A stretch of DNA of 64,000 nucleotides. Origin: Liopterus haemorrhoidalis (lineage: Eukaryota > Arthropoda > Insecta > Coleoptera > Dytiscidae). The DNA is taken from contig OZ020611.1 in assembly GCA_963971575.1 (NCBI GenBank), forward strand, positions 146,904,419 to 146,968,418. The letters are read 5' to 3'. The number at the start of each line of letters is the position of its first letter. The first letter of the stretch is position 1. This document shows positions 33,619 through 46,644 of the stretch, in pieces. The notes beneath the pieces were generated by a model. That model was given only the letters and a program-made list of their open reading frames with translations, made no database searches and had not been told where the DNA came from. A program made the position numbers and the translations under genes.

Positions 33619-35415
33619 CTTTAAAACTAGATATAAGTCAAATGTGTTGTTGAGATCAAATTTATTCTAGTTATGGCTAAATCGGGTTTTACCTCGTGTT
33701 CGACTTTTAAATCGCATTTGACAGGTACAATTGAAATGGATGTTTTAGTAGCGAGATACAGTAGTAAAAAGTAGATGACTAACTATTTTTATAACCCTAA
33801 TTATTTAAAAAATATATTAAATGTTTCCTGTTTTTCTCTTTTCACCAGTTAATTGTTTGTTTATAATTTATTTGATTTAAATCCGCTTTTTAAATACAAT
33901 TTTCTATTAATATAAAATTATAATCTTATTTTATATTAGTTTTGATAGACACTAAAACTCGATATAAGAATTAAAACGCCGAAATGCACGTTTTAGTTTA
34001 CAATGACTTTTAAGTGTTATATCGCGATATTACAACGCATATTTAAGTTTTATATTTAGATTTAACTTATACCTAGTTACAAGGCTTCTGTGCAACCGGG
34101 CATTAGTACAATTATTAAATTCAGAAATGAATTACGAATTATTCTGTATCATCACTTCACAACCATCAAATATATTGAAACCCGAGGTTGTAATTTAGAT
34201 TTGATAGGCCATTTATTTTATTTGTTTATTTATTTATTTATTTTTTTCTAATAACCCTCCTAAATGAGGGCCTCCCTCTCCTATGGATACAGTCAATCGG
34301 ATTGACTTATGACCTCACTTACACATATTCTCCACCTTATTAAGTGTCTTACTCATTAAATTTTTTGTCGATTGAGGTTTTTGAATTGATATTCCCATAT
34401 TTTCCGACGTTTTGCCTAAACGAGAGAGCTTGAACCTATATTCAAGCTTCCTTTTAGATCCTCGTTACTTATTCGTTATTTTGTCCTCTTTCTACAATTA
34501 CCAGTGTTGGTATTGGTTAACTTACTTTTTGCTAGCGCGTAGCATTGGTAGACAAAGAAAATTCAGACGATTACAAGCAACTTTTGGGACGGAATAATAT
34601 TCGCCATCAACCACGTCACAGCATTCGGAGGGCAGACAAATCCCTCGTCCCATGAGAAAATAATTTTATATTTCCATTTATGTTTTCATGTAACTGAAAT
34701 GGAACATTTGAATTAGTTATATTTTAGATTTCAGGAAAACACGTTAAACCTCTCCAATTATACTTTAATTACAAATCAATACAAGAAATAAAAACAAGTG
34801 GTGCGTTATTTCAGTATTTCAATGATCATGTCATGCGATACTTTCATCACAAACCATGTGGTTGTAAATATTTACTCATTAATTATACCATATTATCCTC
34901 TTGTTCTTGTTAATAATATAAACGTGGATTGCAAACTGTATTTAGCATTTATAGTTATTAATTATAAACCACCATCCGCTTTAACTCGCTTCGAGGGTTG
35001 TCGGATCGGTTTGTATTGTAGAAATAACAGAATTGGGAACGAGTCTGATATATGTTTGACAGAAGAGAGGCAGATGTGTAGATAAAGGATTGATGGTCTA
35101 ATATATCATTTACAATGTTTGAAAATATTGTTTTTCGGTACCTCCAATTCTCGTTCAAATTTATCGAGCTAACGAGAGTTTGTTACCATTTATATAAAAT
35201 TTATCCAAAAAGTTCATGGACTGGCTATAAAATTTTTGTACTGCAAAAATTTCGTCTGCAAGAATCTAATTAAAATACGCGAATTGCGTATGTTGTGCAA
35301 TACCTGTTAAATGAAGAGGGGGAATATCGACTTGATATATATGCGGCGTTTCGGGTATTAACTACAAAGAAATAAAACATTACAATATAAATATTATTAC
35401 AATGCTTTTATTTAT
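33619..35415. other. No feature recognised
   Basis: AT-rich sequence with short unrecognised frames (34412-34597, 34798-35085 plus). A (TTTA)n-like run is at 34217-34245. Confidence 0.4.
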
Positions 35416-36927
35416 TCTATATATATAAAAGGCAGTGTCCTGACTGACTGACTGACTGACTGACTGACTCACTCACTCATCACCGCCCAGCCCGAACCCC
35501 TGGGCCTAGAAACTTGAAATTCGGAGAGTATATTCCCTTCATGACGTAAGCACCCACTAAGAAGGGATTTTTCGAAATTCCACTCCTAAAGGATGAAAAG
35601 GGGTGAAATGTGATTTCACGAATTCCGTAATATTTCTTAGGGCCGATGGGATATCGACTTAGTTTTTGCTTACAAGTATTACCCATACAAATTCCGAAAA
35701 ATCAATTTCGGGATTTTGCCCTTATCAACCCCTAAAGGGGTGAACCTACAATCGGGGTGGATTATACATCCCGTTGTATTTCCTGCGTTCGTTTAGTTGC
35801 AAGATTACTTTTTGGCACATAGGTGTCTTTTTAAAATATCTCGAAATGGTATTGACAGTTTTTTGAAATTTCACCCCTAAAGGGCGAAAAGGGGTGAATT
35901 GTGATTTTAAGGATTCTTTAATGTCTCTTAGGACCAATAAGATATCGACTTGCTTTTTGCTTACAAAGATTACCCATACAAATACCGAATCACCAATTTC
36001 AGGATTTTGTCCTAATCAACCCCTAAAGGGGTGGATCTACAATCGGGGTGAGTTATACATTCCATCGTATTTCCTGTGTTCGTTCAGTTGCAACATAACT
36101 TTTTAGTACATAGGAGTCTTTTTAAAATATCTCGAAAAGGTTTTGGTAGTTTTTTAAAATTTCACCCCTATTGGGTGAAAAGGGGTGAATTATGATTTCA
36201 AGTATTCCTTAATATCTCTTAGAACCAGTAAGATATCGACTTGCTTTTTGCTTACAAAGATTACCCATACAAATACCGAAAAACATATTTCAGGTTTTTG
36301 TCCTAATCAACCCCTAAAGGGGTGGATCTACAATCGGGGTGAATTATACATCCCGTCGTATTTCCTGTGTTCATTAGTTGCAGCATTACTTTTTGGCACA
36401 TAGGTGTCTTATTAAAATATCTCGAAATGGGTTTATCACTTTTTTAAAATTTAACCCCTAAGGGTTGAAAAGGGTTGAATTGTGATTTCAAGGATTCCTT
36501 AATATCTCTTAGGACCAATAAGATATGGACTTACTGTTTGCTTGCAAAGATTATCCATACAATTACCGAAAAACTTATTTCAGGAATTTGTCCTAATCAA
36601 CCCCTAAAGGGGTGGATCTACAATCGGGGTGAGTTATACATTCCGTCTTATTTCCTGTGTTCGTTTAGTTGCAACATTACTTTTTAGCACATAGGTGTCT
36701 TTTTAAAATATCTCTTAAATCTCTTAGGGCCAATAAGATATTGACTTGCTTTTTGCTTACAAAGATTACTCATACAAATACCGAAAAATATATTTTAGGA
36801 TTTTGTCCTAATCAACCCCTAAAGGATGGATCTACAAGCGGGGTGAATTATACATCCCGTCGTATTTCCTGTGTTCGTTTAGTGATAACTAGTGCACCTG
36901 TTGCCAACTGTGTTGGCAAACAAATCA

Positions 36928-37023
36928 TTACCTTAATGTGGAACTTGCTCGACACCTCCGACTTCTTTCTCTAGCCATACGCCTAACTTCATCCAATTCA
37001 AATTGAATGAACTCTTCGCCCAT
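36928..37023 (-). CDS. 31-codon frame inside Helitron copy 2
   Basis: Same frame as at 8508-8603: MGEEFIQFELDEVRRMARER, 31 codons, same stop. It differs from copy 1 at two recognised residues (Leu5/Phe, Leu22/Arg). The last codon is AGG followed by TAA, so AAG|GTAATG could be a relic splice donor, which hints at a captured exon. Confidence 0.35.
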   Translation of the reverse strand: MGEEFIQFELDEVRRMARERSRRCRASSTLR

Positions 37024-37439
37024 TATTAAAAACTGGACAAATAATGAGCATTATTCCGAATTATTAATTCATTAACTTTTTAAGATGGGAAAACGATTCA
37101 TTTTCACTCAGTGCATTATATTTATAATGTTAAATCTAAAAATGATTTGGGACGTTAAACTTAAAATATATTTGTTAAAATTAATTTTCCATTTTCTTAT
37201 ATAATATAAAAATACGCACACGGAAAAAACGCACACGGATTAATACGCACACGGAAAAAAGCACACATGAAAAAATACACACACGGCAAAAAGGGCACAC
37301 GGAAAAAAGCGTACTTACACTATATCTCAAATCAGGGGGTACATTTACAATATCCCACTGAACACTGCGCATGCGTCACACACACGTCATTTGTTCAATA
37401 TACAGAGATTCTAAACAGGTGGGACTGTGCAGAACTTTT

Positions 37440-37986
37440 AAAACACAATTTATTTTTAGGTGGTTTATAAAAAAAAATAAATAAACAGTTATCAATCATA
37501 ACCTAAGATAGTGCTTTTAAGGTGAATCACTGTCCCTGGCCCTGCACAGAACAGTTAAAATACAATTTATTTTTAGGTGGTTTATAAAAAAAAATAAATA
37601 AACAGTTATCAATCATAACCTAAGATAGTGCTTTTAAGGTGAATCACTGTCCCTGGCCCTGCACAGAACAGTTAAAATACAATTTATTTTTAGGTGGTTT
37701 ATAAAAAAAAATAAACAGTTATCAACCATAACCTAAGATAGTGCTTTTAAGGTGAATCACTGTCCCTAGCCCTGCACAGAACAGTTAAAATAAAATTTAT
37801 TTTTAGGTGGTTTATAAAAAAAAAAAAAAAACAGTTATCAACCATAACCTAAGATAGTGCTTTTAAGGTGAATCACTGTCCCTAGCCCTGCACAGAACAG
37901 TTAAAATACAATTTATTTTTAGGTGGTTTATAAAAAAAAAAAAAATAAACAGTTATCAACCATAACCTAAGATAGTGCTTTTAAGG
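37440..37986. repeat. ~119-bp tandem array, ~4.6 units
   Basis: Unit markers AATTTATTTTTAGGTGG, AACAGTTATCAA(T/C)CATAACC and GTGAATCACTGTCCCT recur about every 113-119 bases. Length differences come from the A-run in each unit. The last unit is split by the element 37987-38320 and resumes at 38321. Confidence 0.9.
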
Positions 37987-38320
37987 TAGGGTGACCATCC
38001 GTCCCGGTTTTCGGTCAATTGTCCCGGTGTCCCGAAAACTGTTCTCGGGACGCCCGATTGTCCCGGTTTTTGAATCTCTGTGCTTTTCACTTTGAATCTC
38101 TTTGCTTTTCACTTTGAATCTGAGAGGTGAGGACCTTTTTTTTTTTGCTCTTCACTTTAAATTTATGGAGGTGAGAGGACCTTTTTTTTTTTTGCTCTTC
38201 ACTTTGAATTTGGGAGGTGAGGACCTTTGTTTTTGCTCTTCACTTGGATCTGAGAAGAAACAAAGACCTTCTTTTTTTTCCTGTGTCCCGGTTTCCCTTC
38301 ACTGAAATCTGGTCACCCTA
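37987..38320. mobile_element. 334-bp hAT-like MITE, TAGGGTGACCA ends
   Basis: TAGGGTGACCATCCGTCCCG at the left and CTGGTCACCCTA at the right; perfect 8-bp duplication TTTTAAGG at 37979-37986 and 38321-38328. The interior has three GTGAGGACCTTTTTTTT units. Related by ends to 20332-21257. Confidence 0.9.
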
Positions 38321-40936
38321 TTTTAAGGTGAATCTAACCTAAACTAAAAGGTAAATGATATTTTAATGTGATAAATAAACAGAAACCATTGTTTTAGAGC
38401 CACTGATAATTCTTGAATTATTTAGTGTAGTCGTTATGTGCTCCCATCTGTATAGAGTTTGCAGTGGGATATTGTAAATCTTGTCCTATAAATCGTAGAA
38501 ATAAAAAAATAATAATAAAGAAAAAAAAATCACATTTTTCTTACTTTCATCAAAACCAAATATTTTTTAAAATAATTATTTTTCTGCTAATAATAATTTT
38601 AATCAAAAATGTCGAATATCACGGAAGGATAACGTTTTTCTGTGTTTTGTTTCGTAAAAAAACCGATCCGTGTATTTCACAACTAAATTAATAATTGTGA
38701 AGTGATTTTTTAATGAAAAACACAACTGTCATTTTTACTAATTTAATGTCAACACTCAAAACAAAAATTCACAGCACACTACTGTCCAATACATAAACAA
38801 TAATTTCTTACAATTCTTATAAATTATTATAAAAAGTGTTCGTAGAATATTCACTATTATTGCATCTTATAATAATTATAAAAAGTGTTCGTAGAAAATT
38901 CACTATTATTGCATCAACAATATATTTTAAACAATTTTGACATAAATAATTAACATATGCGCGCCTCTATCGGGGAATGAAGAAACGACCGGTCGAACAT
39001 ACGAACATACAAACAGGCGTATTATATTATAGGATAATAGTGATTCCCTGTGTTTATTGAGATATAAGGTTTCTTTTTGGCACATAGGCGTCTTTTTAAA
39101 ATATCCCGAAATGGTTTTGACAACTTTTTTAAATTTAACCCCTGAAGGGTGAAAAGGGGTGAAATGTGATTTGAAGGATTGTTTAAAAAAAAAAAAATAT
39201 CGACTTGGTTTTTGCTTACAAAAACTACCCTTGCAAATTCCGAAAAACCAATTTTTTGATTTTGTCCTAATCAACCCCTAAAGGGATGGATCTACAATCG
39301 GGGTAAATTATACATCTCGTCGTATTTCCTGTGTTCGTTTAGTTGCAACATTACTTTTTGGCACATAGGTACCTTTTTAAAATATCTCGAAATAGTTTTG
39401 ACATTTTTTTAAAATTACCCCCTAAAGGGTGAAATGGGATGAATTGTGATTTCAAGGATTCCTTAATATCTCTTAGGACCAATAAGATATCGACTTGCTT
39501 TTTGCTTACGAAGATTAGCCATATACATACCGAAAAACTTATTTCAGGATTATGTCCTAATCAACCCCCCAAAGGGTGAAAAGGGGTGAATTGTGATTTC
39601 AAGGATTCCTTAATATCTCTTACGACCAATAATCAACCCCTCCTACTCAACCCCTAAACGGTGGATCTACAATTGGGGTGAATTATACATCCCGTCGTAT
39701 TCCCTGTGTTTGTTGAGTTATAAGATTTCTTTTTGGCCCATAGGCGTATTTTTAAAATATCTCGAAATGTTTTTGAAATTTTTTTTAAATTTAACCCCTA
39801 AAGGGTAAAAAGGGGTAAAATGTGATTTCAAGGATTGTTTAACATTTTTTAGGACCAATAACATATCGACTTGGTTTTTGCTTACAAAAACTACCCATGC
39901 AAATACCGAAAAACCAATTTTTGGATTTTGTCCTAATCAACCCCTAAAGGGGTGAATCTACAATCGGGATGAATTATACATCCCGTCGTATTTCCTGTGT
40001 TCGTTTAGTTGCAACATTACTTTTTGGCACATAGGTGTTTTTTTTTTAATATGTCGAAATGATTTTGACATTTTTTTAAAATTTCACCCCTTAAGGGTGA
40101 AAAGGGGTGAAATGTGATTTCAGTAATTCCTTAATTCTTTTAGGACCAATAAGTTATCGACTTGGTGTTTGCTTACAAAAATTATCCATACAAATGCCGA
40201 AAAACTTATTTCAGGATTTCGTCCTAATCAACGCTTAAAGGGGTGATTCTACAAACGGGGTAGATTATACATCGCTTCGTATTTCCTGTGTTTGTTGAGT
40301 TATAACGTTTCTTTTTGGCACATAGGTGTCTTTTTACAATTTCTCCAAATGATTTTAACAGTTTTTTATTTTAACAAATATCACCCCTTAAGGGTGAAAA
40401 GAGGGAATTGTGATTTCAAGGACGCCTTAATATCTTCTAGGATCAATAAGATATAGACTTGGTTTTTGTTTATAAAGATTACCCATACAAATGCCGAAAA
40501 ATAAATTTCAGGATTTTATCTTAATTAACTCCTAAAGGGGTGAATATACATTTGGGGTGAATTATAGAACCCTTTGTATTTCCAGCGGTTGTTGAGTTAT
40601 AACTTTCAATTTTGGCATATATGTGTTTTGACAGTTTTCTTTCACTCCTAAAGGGTAAATTAGTATTTTTTTGTTAGAAATAAAAAATTCGGAGAGTACA
40701 TTTTTCAGTATGACGAAAGAACCCACTAAGAAAGGATTTTTTCAAGTTCGACCCCTATCTGGTGAAAAGGAATAAAATATTTTTTCACGGATTCCTCAAT
40801 ATCTCTTAGGACAGATGAGATATCGACTAGATTTTTTGTTACAAAGGGTACCCATACACAAGTTTAAAAACAAACTGCTGATTTTATGCCAATGAGACCA
40901 TCAATATACCGTAGCGAAGCACGGGTTTTCAGCTAG

Positions 40937-42410
40937 TTTTGGCATATATGTTGTTGCGTGTCCTTGGGAAAATGTTCGTATAAGATTATATATATATATA
41001 TATTTTATTATAAGATTATATAGACAATGCCCGAGCCATATATCCCACATTTATTGCGGCCTTGTATCCTTTTTCTATGGGATAGATGCCCCATCTGTTT
41101 ATTTCGAATGTATACAATATTGAGCATTATTTTCTACTTTATAATGTGAGGTTAAGTGTCTTCTGATACCTATTATTAACATTGATGATAATTTAACACA
41201 TTTATTTCAGAAAACTGTGATTCTCGTACAAACTGTCAGTACTGAAATGATACAAACACACACCGTTATGGATATATGCAAAGTGGGGCGTTTATCCCAC
41301 TGGGGAATCTATACCAACTTTACTATATGGATTGTAATTTTTTAAACTAAAAATAAAACTTAATATTAATAAGTTTCTTTATCAATTTTATTTAGTTTGG
41401 TTAAGTAATAAACCAACACGAGTAATATCCATTTTTTCACAAACTTATTTATTTTAAACGCTCACTGTCAACAAACAACCCGGTTAATTTATAGCTGCCA
41501 CTGATTCCATAATAACAAATGTTAAATTTTACGAATATAGTAATGACACATTTCAATATTGCCATCTAGTGGTCGTTTGTAAAAACATAAAAGGTAACCT
41601 TCGTACCTACAAAAAATTCACTCACTGTCAAAAATTATATTTTAAATAATTATTTATTATTAAATATTAGCGGCAAAAACATTTTTGTCCAGTGCGGCAG
41701 AAGAGCTAGATCGGGCGCTGGTAGTCAACAACACAAATTTTATTAGTACTTATTCGTAGGTAATAAACTGCATGCTCAGGTCTTATGACAATGATTCAGT
41801 TGCATTTCATCGGTTTATAAATCTTCCAACATAATTTATATCTCAATAAAATTCTCTTTACGAACCAACATTAAATGCAATAATAAACATCACTAATAAA
41901 ATGATAAATAATTGTAATTAACATATGGTCACATGACCACACTAACCATGTTGTCAAATAGTTGAACTTTATCAGTAAATTATCATGCTTTTTAACAAGC
42001 CAGCTATTATTGATTGCAGGAATATCGTAGTACAATTTTTGTTCAATAACGAATTATTTAAAATTTAATACCTACTAACTATTAAAAAGTATGGAAAGTT
42101 TTGAACGGTAGTGCTCATTGAGCCATGATTTGTTTATGTCTGATTTGTTGTTATGAATTGCTTATTAATGCCAATTGAAACTGACAGCAATGATCTTGTG
42201 TATTGCATGTTTAAAGTTGATACTGATTGTTTGTTGTTATGAGTTGCCTGTTCGCAGTGGAGAATTAACTAAATTTGGGGCTCTAGGCGCAACTTGATTT
42301 TAAGCCCCCAGCTTCATACCACAAAAATGCATTTTGATTTTAAATGAAAAAAGTATAATATAAAAATATATATTATACGAATTTTATACCTCATACCTAT
42401 AAAAAATTGA
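40937..42410. other. No gene; two 'gtgggg-at-tatccca' motifs
   Basis: ATGGGATAGATGCCCCAT (41078) and AGTGGGGCGTTTATCCCACT (41281) are short palindromic, mutually similar strings about 200 bases apart, possibly remnants of one small element. (AT)n at 40987-41003. Nothing else is supported. Confidence 0.35.
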
Positions 42411-42412
42411 TG

Positions 42413-44183
42413 TGAAGTATGAAGTTTCACACATTTCAGGGTTTCGCAGGTATATAATAAGTGAAGGCGACATGCTGAGTATGTAGGACAAATTTTGCTT
42501 TGTAGTAATCACGGCAAAATGAACGATATTTTTAAAATAATTTATCGTCTGTTAATCTAAGAGCTTTAAAAACAAATTTTATGTTAAAATATTGTTTTGT
42601 TAATTTTAATTCGAATATCTAATACCATTATTTAGGTTTCTAAATATGTGCAGTATTTCCTTTTATATATAGCGAGGTTCATTAAAATTTAGAAAATTGC
42701 GTCTATGGCTTCCATTGGTTATTTTAAGTCATATGTTCCGCCCCTATGGTTTCTTATCCATGAAACATGGAATGAAAATATAATTCCAACAATTCCAACT
42801 GGTTATTTAATTTATGCTCTTAAAAATTAAATGCAACATTTGCCAAAATAAAACTAGAATTTTGACAAAATAATTTAAACAAAATAAAAATGGAAAAAAA
42901 AAACAAAACGTAAAATTGATTCCTCTTGCCAGGACCGAACACTAGAAATCTGTGTTGGTAGCGAGCAACGTAACCACTAGACCAGTGTTTCTCAACCAAA
43001 AACGCATCGCGGACCAGTAAAATACATAATTTTCTAACGCGGAACACTAATAATAATTGTTGGTTAATTTTTTGCAAGAAAACAAATATATCTAATATGA
43101 TACTAAATATATTAATTTTATTTGTAGATAATCACAGAAAGGTTAGGTACGGAAAATAAACAAAATATAAATTATTTACATAAAAAATGTGCATAAAAAT
43201 AACAAAATAACTGCAAGAAACAAATACAAAACCTTTCGCGGACCACTAAAATTTTTCTACGGACCAGCGGTGGTCCGCGGACCACCTGTTGAGAAACACT
43301 GCACTAGACCACCATACGCTTTACGATTTAACGTGTTATATAACTTTAACTTTTGTGCATCGTCAACCAAAAAACACAAACATGCGTTATTTTCCGAAAA
43401 CATAATCTCAAAATTCAATCAAAAATTCCGGTTCACACCAATGTACATTGGTTGTTTTAAGTCATAACTCCGCCCCTCTGATTTCGTGTATTCAATTTCA
43501 ACAATTTCCACTGGTTATTAAATTTACGCTTTTAAAAATTAAATGCAACATTTACCCAAATATAATTAGAATTTTGAAAAATAATTTAAACAATATAAAA
43601 ATGCAAAAACTAACAGAAAAAATAAAATTGTCTCGAGACCGTAGCGAAACTTAGTTTGCAAATTAGAACGCGAGCATGCTAACCATTACACTATCAAAGC
43701 ATGCTGGTTTACTGTGTTACATAAGTTATTAAATATTTTATATGGTCAAGCAAAAAACACAAAAAATGCGTTATTTAGCGAAAACATAATCTGATCTAAA
43801 ATTTCAACCTGTTGTACTATTCGGGTTCACACAAATGTACATTACTTAGAATTTTTTCAGATTTTTAGTTTAAACCATCTGGGCTACAGGGTTTGGGACA
43901 ATTTTTTTCCCCACAATTTTGGCAAAAAATGCATCAAAATAATTTATTTTGCAAAAATTTTGATCGTTAATCCACGTACTAAGGACTTGCATTTGATACC
44001 CTACTCAGAATTTTAAAAAAATATATTTTTTTTGATGAGCACATATTTGTTTATATTTTTAGGGGGATATGTTTTTTAGATGTATTAGTATTTTTCCTAT
44101 GTGCGGGTCAAAGAGTTGTATAAGCATGTCAAATTTCAACTCACTAGGTTTAGCCGTTTGGTTACAATTTTTACCGAACAGAC

Positions 44184-44223
<40 letters not shown>

Positions 44224-44275
44224 GACAAAATGACGGTATAAGGCTTTTTTGGTCATACCTACAAAACCCTAAAAA
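42413..44275 (-). repeat. R repeat family, copies 3a and 3b in tandem
   Basis: Minus-strand copies: 3b (43446-44275) opens TTTAGGGTTTTGTAGGTATG with a (CTGT)n tract at 44180-44222, and 3a (42413-43445) ends at ACCTGCGAAACCCTG. Both have tRNA-like cores: 43640-43720 with GATAGTGTAATGGTTAGCAT, and 42925-43320 with CTGGTCTAGTGGTTACG. The latter is split by a hAT-like MITE. Confidence 0.68.
42983..43301. mobile_element. 319-bp hAT MITE, CAGTGTTTCTCAAC ends
   Basis: CAGTGTTTCTCAACC at the left, GTTGAGAAACACTG at the right, perfect 8-bp duplication CACTAGAC at 42975-42982 and 43302-43309. The subterminal GCGGACCA motifs are inverted. The terminus resembles hAT elements of the SPIN/Charlie type. 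It is inserted inside a tRNA-like core of the R family. Confidence 0.9.
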
Positions 44276-44320
44276 GGTAATATAGTAATGAAAAACACAT
44301 ACTAAATAAATCGCAAAATA

Positions 44321-45030
44321 CGAGGTGTGTAAATTAAGTAACCGGACTGATTTAATTTTTTTTTTTATTCGAATAGAATTACAATTCAATATTGTCTCCC
44401 TCTAAATAATTTTCTAGGGAAGCCACACAGCGCTGGAGACGGTTCTTCCAATCCTCATAGCAGTGCTGGAACGTTTGAATGTTTTCGAGTGTCCCAAAAT
44501 GACCTCAAGGGACGGTGATTTTTCAATCTTGGGAAGAGGAAAAAGTCACAAGGACTCAAGTCAGGCGAATAAGGTGGCTGAGGAGCCACAGGAATATTTT
44601 TACTAGTCAAAAACTCGTGTTGTGAAAGGTTTTTTGGAACAATTTTTGCGCAGATTTTTCTCATCCCCAATTCATTGGTCAGAATCTGATGAAAGGTAGT
44701 GTGAGTCAAATTCAACTCTTCCCCGATCATTCTGACTGTCAACTGACGATCTGAACACACAAGATCCCGGATTCTGTCGACATTTTCATCGGTTCTTGAA
44801 GATGAAGGCCTTCCGCTGCGTGATTCATCTTCAATCAACTCTCTTCCTTCTGAAAATGCCTTAAACCACCAAAAAACCTGGGTCCTTGACAAAACACTGT
44901 CTCCGTAGGCCTGCTGAAGTTTTGCAAAAGTTTCCGTTGCACTGAGTGCGTATCACATTTTCACCTGCCGCGCCACCAAGTTCCGTGTTCCAAATGTTGC
45001 CAGCCCGTTTACTTAATTATACACACCTCG
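44321..45030 (-). mobile_element. Internally deleted mariner element
   Basis: Inverted ends CGAGGTGTGTAAATTAAGTA / TACTTAATTATACACACCTCG (last 20 shown in part) with TA on both sides (44319-44320, 45031-45032). 710 bp, against about 1.3 kb expected. It encodes a fused N- and C-terminal transposase remnant. Confidence 0.85.
44455..44892 (-). pseudogene. Mariner transposase with in-frame internal deletion
   Basis: The frame reads SRTQVFWWFKAFSEGRELIE, then DESRSGRPSSSRTDENVDRI and LTVRMIGEELNLTHTTFHQI: the helix-turn-helix DNA-binding domain and the GRP linker. It then jumps after EFLTSKNIPVAPQPPYSPDL to SPCDFFLFPRLKNH, the third catalytic region. The span containing the first two aspartates is gone. 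The start is out of frame (residues ETFAKLQQAYGDSVL can be read upstream). It could at most bind DNA, not catalyse. Confidence 0.8.
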
Positions 45031-45404
45031 TATGTTAAAGTGGATTTTTTCTCTTTTAATTTAGCAGATTTATTACTAATATGTTCGTAATCTAACGACT
45101 GACTGCCTCGTTTTTCGATATATGATATATGATAGTCTAAGAACAGTTTTATGTTTTTAATAAAATCATATTGGCTTTTGGGAAAAAATACAAAACTAAT
45201 AATACCTTAACGTATTTAAAGGACTTTGAAATACGTTTAAATATGAAAAATATAATTTACAAATCTAAATTGTACAAGTGTACAAAAACATAGCGCTGTT
45301 TTGGAGGCCCTAAAATACGGGGGTTCTTGGTTGTAGCCAATATAAGAGGGTTGTTTGATAAATCAGTGACTTCGAAATGAAGTTTTTTTTCACCAAAATG
45401 CTAT

Positions 45405-46540
45405 TTATTAGGATTTTGTAGATACGACCACCAAAAAACCCTTATAACTTCACTAATATCTGTCTGTACGGTAGAAATTGTAGCCAAACGGCTGAACATA
45501 GAAAGTTGAAATTTGGCATACTTGTACAACTTTTTGACCCACATATAGGAAAACTATAGAGAGTTCAAAAATATACAGCGCGGGATATTTATAAACAAAT
45601 ATGTATTTAATAAAAAAATAAATTTTTAGTGGCATACCAAATGAAACCTCTAAATACGTGGATCAACAAACAAATATTTATTTTTGAAAAACATTTTTTT
45701 TTATTGGATTTTTACAAAAAATGCTCTAATAATCTTTAAAAAATCTCCGTAATGGATATTGATGGGAACCGAAATAGTTCAACAGGAATTTTTAATGAGA
45801 TAAATTTTTCGAAAAATGTCTAATGAAAATGAAAATGAAAACGAAGATTTTTTTGTCGTTGATTAAAAAAAAAAATATGTATTTAAAAAAAAAATAATTG
45901 TGTGGTATTAGAAGAAAGCTCTTAAGACGTAGATTATGGAACAATAGATAGTTTTTTGAAAGTCATTTCTTTTAACACGAATTAGACAAAAATGTGCAAA
46001 AGTTCTTGTCCCGCACCCTTTTACTAATAAGGGTTAAACCAAAAATGTGAAAAAATTATAGGTAATGTATTGGATTGATCTGAGCTGGAAACGTACGAAA
46101 GAAATTTATTGACCAGATTTTGGAAAATATGGCAGTTTTTGTGTTTTTGAAAAAATGAATTATTTTTTTAATTCATGGCTAAATTATGGCTCTTACTGTT
46201 ATGGACTTTTTGTATTTATAGCTAAGATAGTGCGTGTATTTTTTTTGGAATTAAAAATATTAAAAAAATATGTTATTTTTTAATATAGTATGTATTTATA
46301 GTTGCCAACTGAGTTAATCACAGCACACCACACTACACAAATTATTTAAATTTTGTTTAAAAAAATTGAATGGAAGCTGTTAGTACTCAAATAACGAAAA
46401 AAAGTGATTGTCAAAAAGACTGTTGATTTTGATGTGATAAATATACCTAGACATCCAATATTATGTTGACTTCTTACACTTATTAAATACCTGCAAAATC
46501 CTGAAAGTGTGAAAATTCACACTTCACTTCAATTTTTTTT
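45405..46540 (+). repeat. R repeat family, copy 4 (diverged)
   Basis: Opens TTAGGATTTTGTAGATACGA and shares TTGAAATTTGGCATACTTGT, TTGTCCCGCACCC and the end ACCTGCAAAATCCTG plus a GTGTGAAAATTCACAC hairpin. No clear tRNA core remains. Confidence 0.6.
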
Positions 46541-46644
46541 CAACATAGTCTCCTTTTGGTTCAATACCATTTTTTCCGTATTTGATAGTAGCGCAAGTCG
46601 ACCAATTTGGCCGTTGCAATTGCGGACGAGTGAGCTGATTTATT

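Larger units (their letters stand above)
36889..39034 (-). mobile_element. Non-autonomous Helitron copy 2, nested
   Basis: Read on the minus strand it begins A|TCCTATAATATAATACGCC at 39034 and ends with hairpin TTGCCAAC-ACA-GTTGGCAA and CTAG at 36892-36889, followed by T. It shares ends and interior blocks (ACGCACACGGAAAAAA, the AAAATATTTGGTTTTGATG block) with copy 1 at 7372-8642. It is longer because of a ~119-bp tandem array and a hAT-like insertion. Confidence 0.8.
35416..40936 (+). mobile_element. Helitron with ~290-bp internal tandem repeats, interrupted
   Basis: The 5' end is TCTATATATATAAAAGGCAG followed by (CTGA)n. The 3' end has a stem made by ACCGT and ACGGGT around AGCGAAGC, then TTTTCAGCTAG and T. 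These are Helitron termini. The body (about 35520-36888 and 39040-40660) is a tandem array of ~290-bp units with markers CAACCCCTAAAGGGGTG, TCGTATTTCCTGTGTTCG and GATATCGACTTG. The inner Helitron 36889-39034 splits the array. No Rep/helicase frame; 70-codon frames that recur in the units are by-products of the repeat. Confidence 0.8.

Noticed and set aside
34798..35158. Overlapping 95- and 66-codon frames on opposite strands
   Set aside because: AT-rich, no domains, no splice context; chance frames.
35894..36974. Four similar ~70-codon frames (MNCDFKDSL...)
   Set aside because: One frame recurs because the Helitron is made of ~290-bp tandem units; no start context, splice site or family match.
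37440..38340. Regular repeats that might suggest a CRISPR-like array
   Set aside because: Units are head-to-tail copies with no unique spacers, in a eukaryotic Helitron.
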